DNA of 64,000 bases from Caryophanales bacterium (GTDB taxonomy: Bacteria; Bacillota; Bacilli; Exiguobacteriales; Exiguobacteriaceae), in assembly GCA_902362975.1 (NCBI GenBank), contig CABIYO010000003.1, positions 71,140 to 135,139 of the forward strand. Direction: 5' to 3'. The translations under genes were made by a program, and so were the position numbers. Within the stretch, counting starts at the first letter, position 1. Every line of letters starts with the position of its first letter. This document shows, piece by piece, positions 48,258 through 57,494 of the stretch. Below the pieces are notes generated by a model. That model was given only the letters and a program-made list of their open reading frames with translations. It was not told the DNA's origin and searched no databases.

Positions 48258-49271
48258 TTATTGAATCTCGAGTGCGAGATCACCGAACTTGGTCCATCCG
48301 ACAAGACTCGTCACACGATAGAGGGCCCACGTAATGAGTGCAGGGAGTACGACGCCGGTCATCGTGAAGATGAGAAAGGCATCTAACCCTTGGGCTGCTA
48401 AAATCTGAAGCGGGGCAATCAAGGAGTTGAGCCCGAGACCCGCAATTTCATATGGGACTTGGAGTGAGAACATCAAAGTAGCAATCGGTGCGGAAATCAT
48501 CGCGGCGATAAACGGTGGGACGACGATTCGTGGATTTTTGATGATATTCGGAAACTGCACTTTCGGTGTGACAAAGAATGAGGCGACCAATCCACCTGGG
48601 TCGGTTTGACGATATGCCATTAAGGTAAATCCAACAAATTGAGCAGAGCAACCGATCAAGGCAGCGGCGCTGGCGACAGGGTCAAGTTGAAGCGCGATGG
48701 CGAGTGCAGCAGATGATGCAGGCGACATGAGCATGACACTGAAAACAAGTGCGATGACAAGAGATGTGGCAATCGGCGACGATTCTACAGATGCGGTAAT
48801 CCCTTGACTGATTGAATTGATAAGAGGAGTCGTGACCGCTGCTGCAGCAACCCCGACGATTCCACCACCTAATACGGCTGTGACCGGAACGACCATCATA
48901 TCAAACTTTGTTTTTCCGAGGACACGTTTTCCAAGCCAGACAGCCGCCGCCGCTGCAATCAGTGCGCTAATCGGTTGACCTGGAACGAGGACGAGTCCGC
49001 TTTCTGTCGCTTTTAAAGCTGCGCCGCCAATGGTTGAAGCAATCATGGCGCTAAATAGGATGAGCGTGTTGCTTCCGAGTTGAAACGCGACACCAGCGCC
49101 TAAGGCGGGTGCCAATAATGATTTGGCGACTTGTCCAATCTGTACGAGCATCGCGATTCCGGTCAAATTACCAATCGTCTCAATCAATAAACCGACACCG
49201 AGCGTGACGAGGACGGCGTTTGCCATCCCTGCTGAAATTTTTACCATTCGATCTACCATATACTGCTTCAC
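48258..49271 (-). CDS. PTS-EIIC_2 family membrane protein (PfoR-like)
   Basis: About 337 residues with eight to ten hydrophobic helices and glycine/alanine-rich loops such as GAGVAFQLGSNTLILFSA, LGGGIVGVAAAAVTTPLI and MSPASSAALAIALQL. It resembles the EIIC-like family that includes PfoR of Clostridium perfringens, with no attached EIIA or EIIB domain and none nearby; whether it transports sugar is unknown. Start is uncertain: GGGGAG (49281-49286) is adjacent to the ATG pair at 49280/49277 but nine bases from GTG 49271, so the GTG is preferred. A uORF and attenuator lie upstream. Confidence 0.72.
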   Translation of the reverse strand: MKQYMVDRMVKISAGMANAVLVTLGVGLLIETIGNLTGIAMLVQIGQVAKSLLAPALGAGVAFQLGSNTLILFSAMIASTIGGAALKATESGLVLVPGQPISALIAAAAAVWLGKRVLGKTKFDMMVVPVTAVLGGGIVGVAAAAVTTPLINSISQGITASVESSPIATSLVIALVFSVMLMSPASSAALAIALQLDPVASAAALIGCSAQFVGFTLMAYRQTDPGGLVASFFVTPKVQFPNIIKNPRIVVPPFIAAMISAPIATLMFSLQVPYEIAGLGLNSLIAPLQILAAQGLDAFLIFTMTGVVLPALITWALYRVTSLVGWTKFGDLALEIQ

Positions 49272-49303
49272 TTCCATCATCTCCCCTATGTCTTTATGTC
49301 AAT

Positions 49304-49528
49304 AAAAAAACCTATCCATCAAGGATAGGCGCGGTTTCAATCTACAGGCGCCTGTCCGATTACCACGGGAACAAGGGCCTGAAAAGTCGTTTTTTGAAAA
49401 CAAAACGATTTCAGTCCCTCAGTCGAATAATAATCAGCAGGCTGTTCATATGTACGGGATTGGACATTCTGAGCATCTCCTCTTCGTTGGATTTGCTAAA
49501 GAATACCATCTATTTTTGTAATAATCAA
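49304..49528 (-). promoter_or_regulatory. Promoter, uORF and transcription attenuator upstream of the PTS-like gene
   Basis: All on the minus strand. Promoter TTGATT (49523-49528) and TATTCT (49500-49505), 17-base spacer. Then a ribosome site and uORF, a strong stem covering the uORF stop (plus positions 49375-49418), the palindrome ACAGGCGCCTGT (49344-49355), and a terminator CCTATCC/GGATAGG with seven T's (49304-49329). AGGCGC of the palindrome could instead pair with GCGCCT that begins the terminator stem, giving mutually exclusive folds. Confidence 0.6.
49411..49467 (-). CDS. Leader peptide (uORF), 18 residues
   Basis: ATG at 49467, 9 bases after GAAGAGGAG, encodes MSNPVHMNSLLIIIRLRD and stops at 49411. 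(An in-frame ATG at 49476 would add three residues but touches the ribosome site.) It is rich in Leu, Ile and Arg near its end and has an R-L-R motif two residues before the stop. The stop lies in the 5' arm of a strong hairpin, so ribosome position would change the leader's fold. A sensing role is inferred from this layout. Confidence 0.5.
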   Translation of the reverse strand: MSNPVHMNSLLIIIRLRD

Positions 49529-49581
49529 TATTTTCTGGAAATAAACATAAAAAAATTCAGGAAGCCCCGTGGCATCCTGAA

Positions 49582-50394
49582 TTAGCTCATTTGTAGTGAA
49601 CGTGCTTGAATCTGATCATCGATAAAATTCATCGACAACGCATTGAATTGATCGGGTTGGTCCACATTGACCACATGACCGGAGTCTGCAACGATTTCAA
49701 CATTTGCTGTCGGCTGATGTTTCGCTGTCCGTTCGACAGCTTCAAGAAACATATAATCCTCATTACCCATAATATATAAAATCGGGACGTTCGTCTGAAT
49801 CGAAGTGAACTGATTCAGTAAGGGATTAATATTTTCCGTCATTTTGAACCAACGGATAAACTCGCGTTGACATAAGTTCGCCGCATCGCGGACGAACATC
49901 ATCCGAGACTTTTTGTGACGCTTCTTCGGGAGTAAAATCCATGCGAATAATTTATATAACCACATATAGGGGACAAAGTTTTGCACAAGACTACCAAGTC
50001 GGATGAGCATCGTGGAGCGGACATTGAATTTGACGATGGCTCCGCCGAGAACGACCGATGCGATTCGATCGGGATAGTGCTCAAACATCGCCTGAATCAC
50101 AATCGTTCCTAAAGACAGACCGACCATGTGTCCTTTTTTGATACCTAAGTGATCCATGACTTCAATGACGTCTTTGGCGACGACATCAAACGTATAGGCG
50201 TTCAACGGTTGTTTGAGCGACTGTTCAGCATCGTATGAACCACCATGACCGCGTAAATCGACGAGCAGGATATTATATTTTTTACGGAACGGACGAAGTT
50301 GACGATACCAATGCGATAAACTTCCTCCGGCCCCGTGTATGAAGATGACCCAAGGATGGTCATCACTAATCGTGTAGGTTTTATAATGCAGCAT
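49582..50394 (-). CDS. Alpha/beta hydrolase family protein
   Basis: 270 residues. The oxyanion region HGAGGSLSHW, the nucleophile elbow VGLSLGTIV (Ser), an acidic GNEDYMF and a His in ADSGHVVNVDQP give a full catalytic triad in the alpha/beta-hydrolase order, with a basic cap region near 140-175 (LPKKRHKKSR). Substrate unknown; the cap composition suggests a hydrophobic ester or similar. ATG at 50394 follows GGAGG by 9 bases; the longer frame from 50424 includes the ribosome site and is rejected. Confidence 0.85.
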   Translation of the reverse strand: MLHYKTYTISDDHPWVIFIHGAGGSLSHWYRQLRPFRKKYNILLVDLRGHGGSYDAEQSLKQPLNAYTFDVVAKDVIEVMDHLGIKKGHMVGLSLGTIVIQAMFEHYPDRIASVVLGGAIVKFNVRSTMLIRLGSLVQNFVPYMWLYKLFAWILLPKKRHKKSRMMFVRDAANLCQREFIRWFKMTENINPLLNQFTSIQTNVPILYIMGNEDYMFLEAVERTAKHQPTANVEIVADSGHVVNVDQPDQFNALSMNFIDDQIQARSLQMS

Positions 50395-50464
50395 GAACGC
50401 TATCCTCCAAAAAATTAAGTTCATTTAACCATAAAATGAGTATATCATACTTGATGTCGACGCT

Positions 50465-51382
50465 CTACAAACGACGTTCATTCAAGTTGAGGGCTTTCTT
50501 TGTATTCGCAAAATGGACTTTAGCAATCTCTTGTAAATAATCCTGACCATGACGTCGAATGATTTGAGCGGCAACTTCGTCGACTTTGGCCCCTGCACCT
50601 TTTGGAAGGGTCAATCCTGCTTGTTTACTTAGTTTGTCCATTTCTTTTAAGAAGAAAGCGCGAGCTAAAATGGATGCAGCTGCGACGGCGACATGAAGTC
50701 CTTCGGCTTTTGTGGAAAAGTAGACATCGTCGCGCACGATATCGCGTTCTGCCCGCAAATGTTGATAGTAGACCGACTTCTCTGCGAACTGATCGATGAG
50801 AATGGCATCGGGTTTTTGTCCGAGTTTCTCAAGCAACGCTCGAAGCGCGGCATTATGGGCGATGGCAGTCATTTTACCTTGTGTCATCGTACGTTGCATG
50901 TTGTTGTATGTTGGATTATGCAGTGTCGCTTTTTGATAAGGAATCGTAGCGTGTAAATCCTTCGCAATCTGGATGATTTCAGGGTCGGATAACTGTTTGG
51001 AATCTTTTACGCCGAGTTCTTCCACGAGTGCGATTTGATCGCGTGAGACAAAAGCCGCTACGACGACGAGTGGTCCGAAATAATCTCCTTTTCCGACCTC
51101 GTCGCTTCCAACGACAGACCAACTTGAAAATCCTTCAGGTAGGATGGTGTTCGGTGTGGATGCTTGTTTCTTCTCGGCAGGTGTTCCCCATTTCACTGCC
51201 TCGGTCTCGGCATCTTTTCCTTGGAACATCACTTTCCCTGATTGATAAATCGTTACGACAAATCCTGGTGTCTTGGCGCTGAATGTCGCATATGGTGGTG
51301 GCGTGACTGCATACTCATGGTACATCTTTTTTAGTTTTTCTTGTGATGCGGTTGATAGCTTGATAACTTGGTTGCCCAACAT
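50465..51382 (-). CDS. rnhC: Ribonuclease HIII
   Basis: Cuts the RNA of RNA-DNA hybrids, removing R-loops and primers. 305 residues: N-terminal TBP-like substrate-binding domain (about 1-85) and the catalytic domain beginning GSDEVGKGDYFGP, whose D and E are catalytic, with further acids in VKDSKQLSD and LIDQFA. The loop has Lys where B. subtilis has Thr (DEVGTGDYFGP). The ATG at 51382 follows GAAAGGAAG. Near pheST, as in B. subtilis, but here on the opposite strand. Confidence 0.93.
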   Translation of the reverse strand: MLGNQVIKLSTASQEKLKKMYHEYAVTPPPYATFSAKTPGFVVTIYQSGKVMFQGKDAETEAVKWGTPAEKKQASTPNTILPEGFSSWSVVGSDEVGKGDYFGPLVVVAAFVSRDQIALVEELGVKDSKQLSDPEIIQIAKDLHATIPYQKATLHNPTYNNMQRTMTQGKMTAIAHNAALRALLEKLGQKPDAILIDQFAEKSVYYQHLRAERDIVRDDVYFSTKAEGLHVAVAAASILARAFFLKEMDKLSKQAGLTLPKGAGAKVDEVAAQIIRRHGQDYLQEIAKVHFANTKKALNLNERRL

Positions 51383-51498
51383 GAGCACTTCCTTTCTGTC
51401 TAGCAAATTCATTTTACATTTTTTTATGAATTTTTGAAACCGAAGATGAGATTTAATCGTATAGGGAAGTGAGTAGAGAAAAGTGAGGTGAGGTGGAC

Positions 51499-51897
51499 GT
51501 GTGGTGGCGCGATGACACGCAACAAGATGAGGTAGAGGAATTATATAAGCACATTCTCGAACTCGAAGCGAGAATTGCTAAATTAGTAGCTCATCAAGTG
51601 GGAGTGCGTCGGCTACTGATGCAAGATTCTTCTGAGGGCGTGACGGATCAAGTCGTTCAAGTTCAAAAAGAAGTGGAATATTTTTTAAACAGGATGCGGC
51701 TCGAACGACAAGAACTTGTCGACCTATACAATCGGCGACGGATTGAACGTTTCATCGGGCGAGTTCGAGAAGTGAACGACTTATCCACTTCATCACTGTC
51801 GGAGTGGGATGAGATTGAAGATCGGCTTGCATTAGAAGTCGAACAACTTCGACGTATACTGATGATGGAACAAAAACGTCGACAGGAGGGGTGGTAA
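51499..51897 (+). CDS. Coiled-coil hypothetical protein upstream of nfeD-floT
   Basis: 132 residues, not recognised. Nearly all helical and highly charged, with heptad-like patterns (EVEELYKHILELEARIAKLVA; VQKEVEYFLNRMRLERQELVDLYNRRRIERFIGRVREVND), and no membrane segment or signal, so a cytoplasmic coiled-coil protein. GTG start at 51499 (51493 also possible) with GAGGTGAGG. Its stop TAA shares a base with the ATG of the next gene (TAATG), so it is coupled to the NfeD-like gene and likely belongs to the flotillin system. Confidence 0.68.
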   Translation: MWWRDDTQQDEVEELYKHILELEARIAKLVAHQVGVRRLLMQDSSEGVTDQVVQVQKEVEYFLNRMRLERQELVDLYNRRRIERFIGRVREVNDLSTSSLSEWDEIEDRLALEVEQLRRILMMEQKRRQEGW

Positions 51898-52418
51898 TGG
51901 AGGCAATCGATCAACTGTATTGGTGGGTGTTGATCATCGCTGGTCTTGGAACCTTTATTTACATGATGTTCTCCGATGCGTTCGATCTGTTCGAAGGATG
52001 GTTTAACCCTGCAGTCATCTTATCATTCTTAGCATTAGGAGCAGGGATTGGGCTCATCTTAAACGCATTGGCTCACGTTTCCCCGATGATTGGTCTCGCA
52101 GTCGCATGGGTCGGGTCTCTTGCTTTGACGACGCTTCTTTATCTATTTGTTCTCTTACCGCTTTCCAATGCGGAAGAGTCCATTGGTTTGACGGATGAGG
52201 CATTAGTTGGACGTGTCGGACGATTGACCGTGCCCATTCCTGAAGGCGGGTACGGCGAAGTTTTGATTGAGACAGTAACGGGCTCGCTTTTAAAGACGGC
52301 TCAAAGCTTAGACGGTACATCGATTTCGACAGATCATCGGGTAGTCATCATTGAAGTAAAAGGCACTATCGCAATCGTCATGCCATATGACGAACCTACA
52401 ATTCGAGAGGAGATATAA
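51897..52418 (+). CDS. NfeD-like membrane protein (YuaF type)
   Basis: 173 residues: three membrane helices (about 10-28, 42-62, 70-92) then a C-terminal OB-fold domain (about 105-173; GLTDEALVGRVGRLTVPIPEGGYGEVLIE). Short NfeD proteins of this kind are encoded beside flotillins; YuaF is the B. subtilis partner of FloT. The OB domain faces the cytoplasm. Ribosome site AGGAGGGGTGG overlaps the end of the previous gene. Confidence 0.88.
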   Translation: MEAIDQLYWWVLIIAGLGTFIYMMFSDAFDLFEGWFNPAVILSFLALGAGIGLILNALAHVSPMIGLAVAWVGSLALTTLLYLFVLLPLSNAEESIGLTDEALVGRVGRLTVPIPEGGYGEVLIETVTGSLLKTAQSLDGTSISTDHRVVIIEVKGTIAIVMPYDEPTIREEI

Positions 52419-52421
52419 CAC

Positions 52422-53942
52422 ATGAATACGGCTATCTTAGTCAGCATCATCGTCGGGGTCATCATCCTCGCACTTGTGTTTGTATTCGTATTAAAATATC
52501 GCACAGTCGGACCAGATGAGGCACTGATTGTGACAGGTAGTTATTTAGGCAAGAAAAATGTACATAGCGATACATCCGGTAACCGCGTTAAAATCATTCG
52601 CGGTGGCGGAACGTTCGTTTTCCCGGTATTCCAACAAGCAGAACCCCTCAGCTTGCTCTCAAGCAAATTAGAGGTCACAACACCTGAAGTCTATACAGAG
52701 CAGGGTGTCCCGGTCATGGCGGACGGAACAGCCATCATTAAAATTGGCGGATCGATCAGTGAAATCGCGACAGCGGCTGAGCAGTTCCTCGGAAAACCGA
52801 AGATTGAACGAGAAAACGAAGCAAAAGAAGTGTTAGAAGGACATTTGCGCTCGATTTTAGGTTCCATGACCGTTGAAGAGATTTACAAGAACCGTGATAA
52901 GTTTTCGCAAGAAGTTCAACGAGTCGCATCACAAGACTTGGCGAAGATGGGGCTAGTCATCGTATCCTTCACCATCAAAGACGTTCGAGACAAGAACGGA
53001 TACTTAGAATCGCTAGGGAAACCCCGTATCGCCCAAGTGAAGCGTGATGCTGATATCGCGACTGCGGAAGCGGATAAAGAGACGCGCATCAAACAGGCGG
53101 AAGCGATGAAAGATGCGAAGAAGGCCGAACTTGAGCGTGCCTCTGAAATCGCGGAAGCTGAGAAAGAGAACCAACTCCGAATCGCGGCATATCGCCGTGA
53201 GCAAGATGTTGCCAAAGCCCGGGCCGACCAAGCGTATGAGCTTGAGGAAGCGCGTGCGAAACAAGAAGTCACCGAACAACAGATGCAAGTTCAAATCATC
53301 GAGCGTCAAAAGCAAATCGAACTCGAAGAGAAAGAAATTATGCGTCGTGAGAAACAATATGATTCAGAAGTGAAGAAAAAAGCCGATGCGGATCGATACT
53401 CGATTGAACAGTCTGCCGCTGCGGATAAAGCACGTCAAATCGCAATTGCGGATGCAGAGAAGTATCGTATTGAAGCACAGGCAAAAGCCGATGCGGAACG
53501 CGTACGTTTGGCAGGTCTTGCAGAAGCGGATTCTGAACGTGCGAAAGGTGAGGCGGAAGCGGAAATTATCCGTTTGACCGGTCTTGCAGAAGCCGAAGCG
53601 AAAGAGAAGATTGCCGAAGCCTTCGCGCAATACGGACAAGCGGCGATTCTCGATATGGTCGTCAAAATGCTTCCTGATTATGCGAAAGAAATTGCATCGC
53701 CACTTGGTAACATCGACCAGATCACGGTCGTGGACACGGGGAGCGGTCAAAACGGCGGAGCCGGTAAAGTGACAGGTTACGCAACCGACCTCATGGCATC
53801 GCTTCAACAAACATTAAAAGCTTCTTCGGGTATCGATATGAAAGACTTGCTCGAGAACTTTGCTGGGAAAGGGAACGTTGCGAAAGCCCCAACACCGGAG
53901 CGTGAATTAGCTGATACACCGGCTGCTGCTTCAAAAGAATGA
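52422..53942 (+). CDS. floT: Flotillin FloT (YuaG-type)
   Basis: Scaffold of membrane microdomains. 506 residues (B. subtilis FloT is 509). One N-terminal membrane helix (about 4-24), SPFH/PHB domain (about 30-215; ITGSYLGKKN, GSMTVEEIYKNRDKF), a long alanine/glutamate-rich coiled coil (about 215-395) with repeated EA and AEAD steps, and a C-terminal oligomerisation region. It starts 4 bases after the NfeD-like gene. Ends at a strong hairpin. Confidence 0.94.
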   Translation: MNTAILVSIIVGVIILALVFVFVLKYRTVGPDEALIVTGSYLGKKNVHSDTSGNRVKIIRGGGTFVFPVFQQAEPLSLLSSKLEVTTPEVYTEQGVPVMADGTAIIKIGGSISEIATAAEQFLGKPKIERENEAKEVLEGHLRSILGSMTVEEIYKNRDKFSQEVQRVASQDLAKMGLVIVSFTIKDVRDKNGYLESLGKPRIAQVKRDADIATAEADKETRIKQAEAMKDAKKAELERASEIAEAEKENQLRIAAYRREQDVAKARADQAYELEEARAKQEVTEQQMQVQIIERQKQIELEEKEIMRREKQYDSEVKKKADADRYSIEQSAAADKARQIAIADAEKYRIEAQAKADAERVRLAGLAEADSERAKGEAEAEIIRLTGLAEAEAKEKIAEAFAQYGQAAILDMVVKMLPDYAKEIASPLGNIDQITVVDTGSGQNGGAGKVTGYATDLMASLQQTLKASSGIDMKDLLENFAGKGNVAKAPTPERELADTPAAASKE

Positions 53943-53951
53943 GTGTACGAA

Positions 53952-53980
53952 GCCATGGACGATGTCTATGGCCTTTTTTA
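53952..53980 (+). terminator. Terminator after floT
   Basis: GCCATGGAC pairs with GTCTATGGC (one G-T pair) around a GAT loop, followed by six T's. Confidence 0.85.
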
Positions 53981-54073
53981 TTACCATAACTTTTAAAAAA
54001 AATCATGGATAACAATGCCTTCTCGGTCGATATAAGGGTTGTCAGACCATTAGAGAGAGGAAGTATTGAATAC

Positions 54074-55045
54074 ATGAAGAAAAGCATAATGCTCAGTACA
54101 ATCACAGCTTGTACCTTTTGGTTGTCCGGTTGTCAGTCGGTTATCGACGATCCGAATACCACTGTAGAAGAACGACAGACGATGGGGGTCGTCCTATCTG
54201 ACGTTGGTCTCGGGGACCAGTCGTTCAGTGACGCAGCCATGCGCGGGATGGGTGAGCTACGTGAGACGGGTGATTGGTTCGTTGATTATCGTGAACTATC
54301 CGAAACGGAGACGTACAAAGTTGGCTTTGAAGAATTGGTAGAAGAGGGACATGATGTGATCGTCGGTCTCGGTTTTGCGTGTCAAGAAGACTTAGAGGCC
54401 GTTGCGGCTGAAAATCCGGAACAGCAATTCGCTTTGATCGATGGCGTGTCTGAACTTCCGAACGTCTTGAATATTACGTTTGAAGAAGGAGAGGGCAGTA
54501 CGCTTGCTGGCGCGGTGGCTGGTCTTGAAACAGAGTCCGATACCATTGGGTTTATCGGAGGAATGGATATGGAACTCATTCAGAAATTTGAAGCAGGATT
54601 TGAACGTGGCGCTAAGGCAGTGAACGAGGACGTGGAGATGCTCGTTGACTTCTCGAATGATTTTGCTTCACCGGAGCTCGGTCGTGAACTCGCTGAGAAA
54701 CAAATTAAAGCGGGCGCAGATGTTCTTTATGCTGCAGCAGGACTCACAGGGGTCGGTGTACTCGAGACGGCTGAAAAATACGGCGTCAAGGCAATCGGAG
54801 TCGATAGTGATCAATCGATGATTGCACCAGAAGCGGTTGTGACGTCGATGTTGAAACAAGTCGATTTGGCGATTGTAGAAATCGCGGGTCGTGTGACCGA
54901 AAAACCATTTAATGAACACGTCATCCTTGGAATTGAAGAGGGCGGCGTCGGCTTGGCTCCGCTTCGTCGCATCCAATGGGATGAGAAAGAAACATCAGAG
55001 TATGAATCGGTAGAACGTCAGTTGAAGGAGGGGACACTTAAATGA
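54074..55045 (+). CDS. BMP-family (Med/TmpC-like) substrate-binding lipoprotein
   Basis: 323 residues. Type II signal peptide with lipobox WLSGC (about residues 15-19), so anchored outside the membrane. The mature domain is a periplasmic-binding-protein fold like the BMP/PnrA nucleoside-binding proteins ([65 protein letters not shown]). The ligand is inferred as a nucleoside or similar. There are no ABC-transporter genes nearby. Its stop overlaps the next ATG by 4 bases, so it is coupled to a chemoreceptor. GAGAGGAAG precedes the ATG at 54074. Confidence 0.85.
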   Translation: MKKSIMLSTITACTFWLSGCQSVIDDPNTTVEERQTMGVVLSDVGLGDQSFSDAAMRGMGELRETGDWFVDYRELSETETYKVGFEELVEEGHDVIVGLGFACQEDLEAVAAENPEQQFALIDGVSELPNVLNITFEEGEGSTLAGAVAGLETESDTIGFIGGMDMELIQKFEAGFERGAKAVNEDVEMLVDFSNDFASPELGRELAEKQIKAGADVLYAAAGLTGVGVLETAEKYGVKAIGVDSDQSMIAPEAVVTSMLKQVDLAIVEIAGRVTEKPFNEHVILGIEEGGVGLAPLRRIQWDEKETSEYESVERQLKEGTLK

Positions 55046-56685
55046 GTTTACGTAAACGTTTTATCTTCTCAACCGTCTTCACCGTCGTCTTGATCGTACT
55101 GATGATGAGTTACGTCTTGTCGACGTTGAATCGCTTGCAAACGTATAACGAACAGTATGGAAGTCAAATGATTGAATTGTCTCAACTTGAAACGTCACTC
55201 CTACAAGAACAATCCCTCTGGACGTCACTTGGTGAACAGTCGAACCAATCTACATTGACTCAATTAGAGCGCATCCGTGTGACGAACGCGGAAACATTCG
55301 ATGCTTTAAAACAGTCTTATTTGATTCCGGCATTTTCAAATCATTTAGACCGTGCCACGATGAAGTACGAACAGGTGAACGAAGATGTCGAGTCGGCACT
55401 TGAAGGTGGTATCGGAGCTCGGATTCAGGCAGCAAAACTGGAAGGTTTGTTAAATGATATCAATACATTGATTGCAAAGAACGGTTCATTCTATGAAGCG
55501 CTTCAAGTGGAGGCGGCAAATGAGACGGAACGTCTCTTGTTGATCTCGGTCCTCTTGACGATTCTCGTCATCCTAGTGCTCGGAATCTACAACTTCTTCT
55601 TTGCCCGTTCGATCACCCGACCACTCGAAAAAAATGTCAAGGTGGCCGAAGCGATTGCAGCCGGACGTCTCGTCACGTTGCCTGAGTCGACGCGCAATGA
55701 TGAAATCGGACGTCTTGAACGTGCCATGCGTGACATGACGGCATCTCTTCAGACGGTGATCGGGTCAATCCGAGTCACCTCAATGAAAGTGAACGGGATG
55801 ACCGAAACGGCCGCGGCCGAAAATGAAGCGGTCGTGAGTACGACATCTAACATCACGAACGCAGTTGATGAGATGGCACACGGAGCACAGTCGATTGCAA
55901 ATGAGTTGCAAGAAACGCTCAGCTCAGTGCATACGATGGCGACTTCCTTTGAGACGAGCTTGAACCAGACGAAACAAACGACGGAAGAAACGTCAGAAAT
56001 GACACGTGAAGTAGCGGCTGGAATTGAAACATTAACGGACCAGGAGCACATTTTAGATCGCTCAAGCGAACGGAATGAAGTGCTTGTCACGCGAATGGAC
56101 CACTTTGCACGACAAACGGCTGAGATTGAGGCGATGGCGAAACTTGTCGAAGACGTCGCGGCTCAGACGAATTTACTTGCCCTCAATGCGGCAATCGAGG
56201 CAGCCCGTGCGGGAGAAGCGGGACGAGGATTTGCTGTCGTAGCAAGTGAAGTGAAGAAGTTGGCGGAAGAGAGCAACAAGGCGACGCGCTCTATTTTCCA
56301 CGTCGTCGAGACGATCCAGCAAGAAGTCGTCCGTTTGACGGAAACGGTGAATGAGTCAAAACGCGAGCAAGAGGCGCAATTAGAAGCGTTCGGATTGACG
56401 AAAGAAGCATTCAACCGAATCCATGAACGGACAGACCACGTCGCTTCGTTCGTACGCACGATCGAACAAGAAATGCGCACATCGAGTAACGAGGTAAACA
56501 ACGTCTTGCGTCGGGTTGAAGAAGTATCTGGGGTGACAGAAGAGTTGGCCGCAGGAAACGAAGAAGTGGCAGCCTCGATGAAAGAACAGCAAGCAAGCTT
56601 CGATCAAATCTTTACATTGATGCAAGAGTTAGAAGGACAGGCAGCGGCACTCGCTGACCAGGTTCAGCATTTCGAAGAAGAATAA
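55042..56685 (+). CDS. Methyl-accepting chemotaxis protein
   Basis: 547 residues: helix 1 (about 8-29), an extracellular helical domain of about 140 residues, helix 2 (about 172-192), HAMP (about 192-246) and a long signalling coiled coil with the conserved tip [20 protein letters not shown] and [18 protein letters not shown]. It should pass signals to CheA/CheW. The extracellular domain shows no obvious Cache or sensor fold; it may contact the lipoprotein made by the coupled upstream gene. No nearby che genes. Confidence 0.92.
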   Translation: MSLRKRFIFSTVFTVVLIVLMMSYVLSTLNRLQTYNEQYGSQMIELSQLETSLLQEQSLWTSLGEQSNQSTLTQLERIRVTNAETFDALKQSYLIPAFSNHLDRATMKYEQVNEDVESALEGGIGARIQAAKLEGLLNDINTLIAKNGSFYEALQVEAANETERLLLISVLLTILVILVLGIYNFFFARSITRPLEKNVKVAEAIAAGRLVTLPESTRNDEIGRLERAMRDMTASLQTVIGSIRVTSMKVNGMTETAAAENEAVVSTTSNITNAVDEMAHGAQSIANELQETLSSVHTMATSFETSLNQTKQTTEETSEMTREVAAGIETLTDQEHILDRSSERNEVLVTRMDHFARQTAEIEAMAKLVEDVAAQTNLLALNAAIEAARAGEAGRGFAVVASEVKKLAEESNKATRSIFHVVETIQQEVVRLTETVNESKREQEAQLEAFGLTKEAFNRIHERTDHVASFVRTIEQEMRTSSNEVNNVLRRVEEVSGVTEELAAGNEEVAASMKEQQASFDQIFTLMQELEGQAAALADQVQHFEEE

Positions 56686-56707
56686 TCGAACAGTGAACAG
56701 GAGGAAC

Positions 56708-56737
56708 GGAGGCCACGCGATGGTCTCCGCTTTTTTC
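56708..56737 (+). terminator. Terminator after the chemoreceptor gene
   Basis: CGGAGGCCA (56708-56716) pairs with TGGTCTCCG (56722-56730, one G-T pair), then C and six T's. Confidence 0.85.
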
Positions 56738-56917
56738 GTCATTCCATAACCTGTTCATAGAAATTGTGTCGATGAATATCGTTACATGTACGAGTGCGAT
56801 ATGGAACATGCAAACAAATCATTTCCTAAAGTCAAGATTGTGGGGAAGAACGAGACGTGTTTAGAAACACATGATTCGCCATACTGAACGTAACAGTCGA
56901 ACAGGGTGGTGATCCGC

Positions 56918-57493
56918 TTGGAAAGATGGAAACAACTCGTTATCGGTCTCCTAGTCGTTCTATTTTTAGGAGTGGGCTATTTGTTTTATCAAAAGGAACC
57001 GGAGCAACGAATGGTGGACGAATTCGTCATGGAAACTGAGGAGGTTACGCCGACCACGACCCCAGAGCGTATGGAGATCGTTGTGTATGTGACAGGTGCG
57101 GTTGAATCTCCGAACGTATATACAGTACCAGAAGGGGCGAGAGTGGGCGATGTGCTCTCTTTGGCAGTCTTGACAGATGAAGCTGACCCAGAGCAGTTGA
57201 ATTTAGCACAGTTGTTAGTTGATGGAGTCAAAATCATCGTGCCGAAAAAAGGAGAAACACCGATTTCGCAAGACTCACCGAGTCCCGAGGTCGAAACGAA
57301 CGGTGTTCATGTCAACAGTGCGACGAAAGAGGAACTGATGACGGTTCCAGGAATTGGTCCAGCCAAAGCCGAGGCGATTTTAAATCATATGAAAGCGAAC
57401 GGTCCATTTAAAACATATGAAGCGTTAGGTGATGTGAAAGGGTTCGGCGAAAAAACATTAGAAAGTATGAAGCCATATTTATTGGTACCTTAA
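56918..57493 (+). CDS. comEA: Competence protein ComEA
   Basis: DNA receptor for transformation. About 191 residues: N-terminal membrane anchor (about 7-24), a SLBB domain (about 50-105; VYVTGAVESPNVYTVPEGARVGDVL) and a C-terminal helix-hairpin-helix DNA-binding domain (about 128-191; VNSATKEELMTVPGIGPAKAEAIL). Start TTG at 56918, 6 bases after AGGGTGGTG. comEB, which lies between comEA and comEC in B. subtilis, is absent; comEC starts 1 base after the comEA stop. Confidence 0.9.
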   Translation: MERWKQLVIGLLVVLFLGVGYLFYQKEPEQRMVDEFVMETEEVTPTTTPERMEIVVYVTGAVESPNVYTVPEGARVGDVLSLAVLTDEADPEQLNLAQLLVDGVKIIVPKKGETPISQDSPSPEVETNGVHVNSATKEELMTVPGIGPAKAEAILNHMKANGPFKTYEALGDVKGFGEKTLESMKPYLLVP

Positions 57494-57494
57494 G

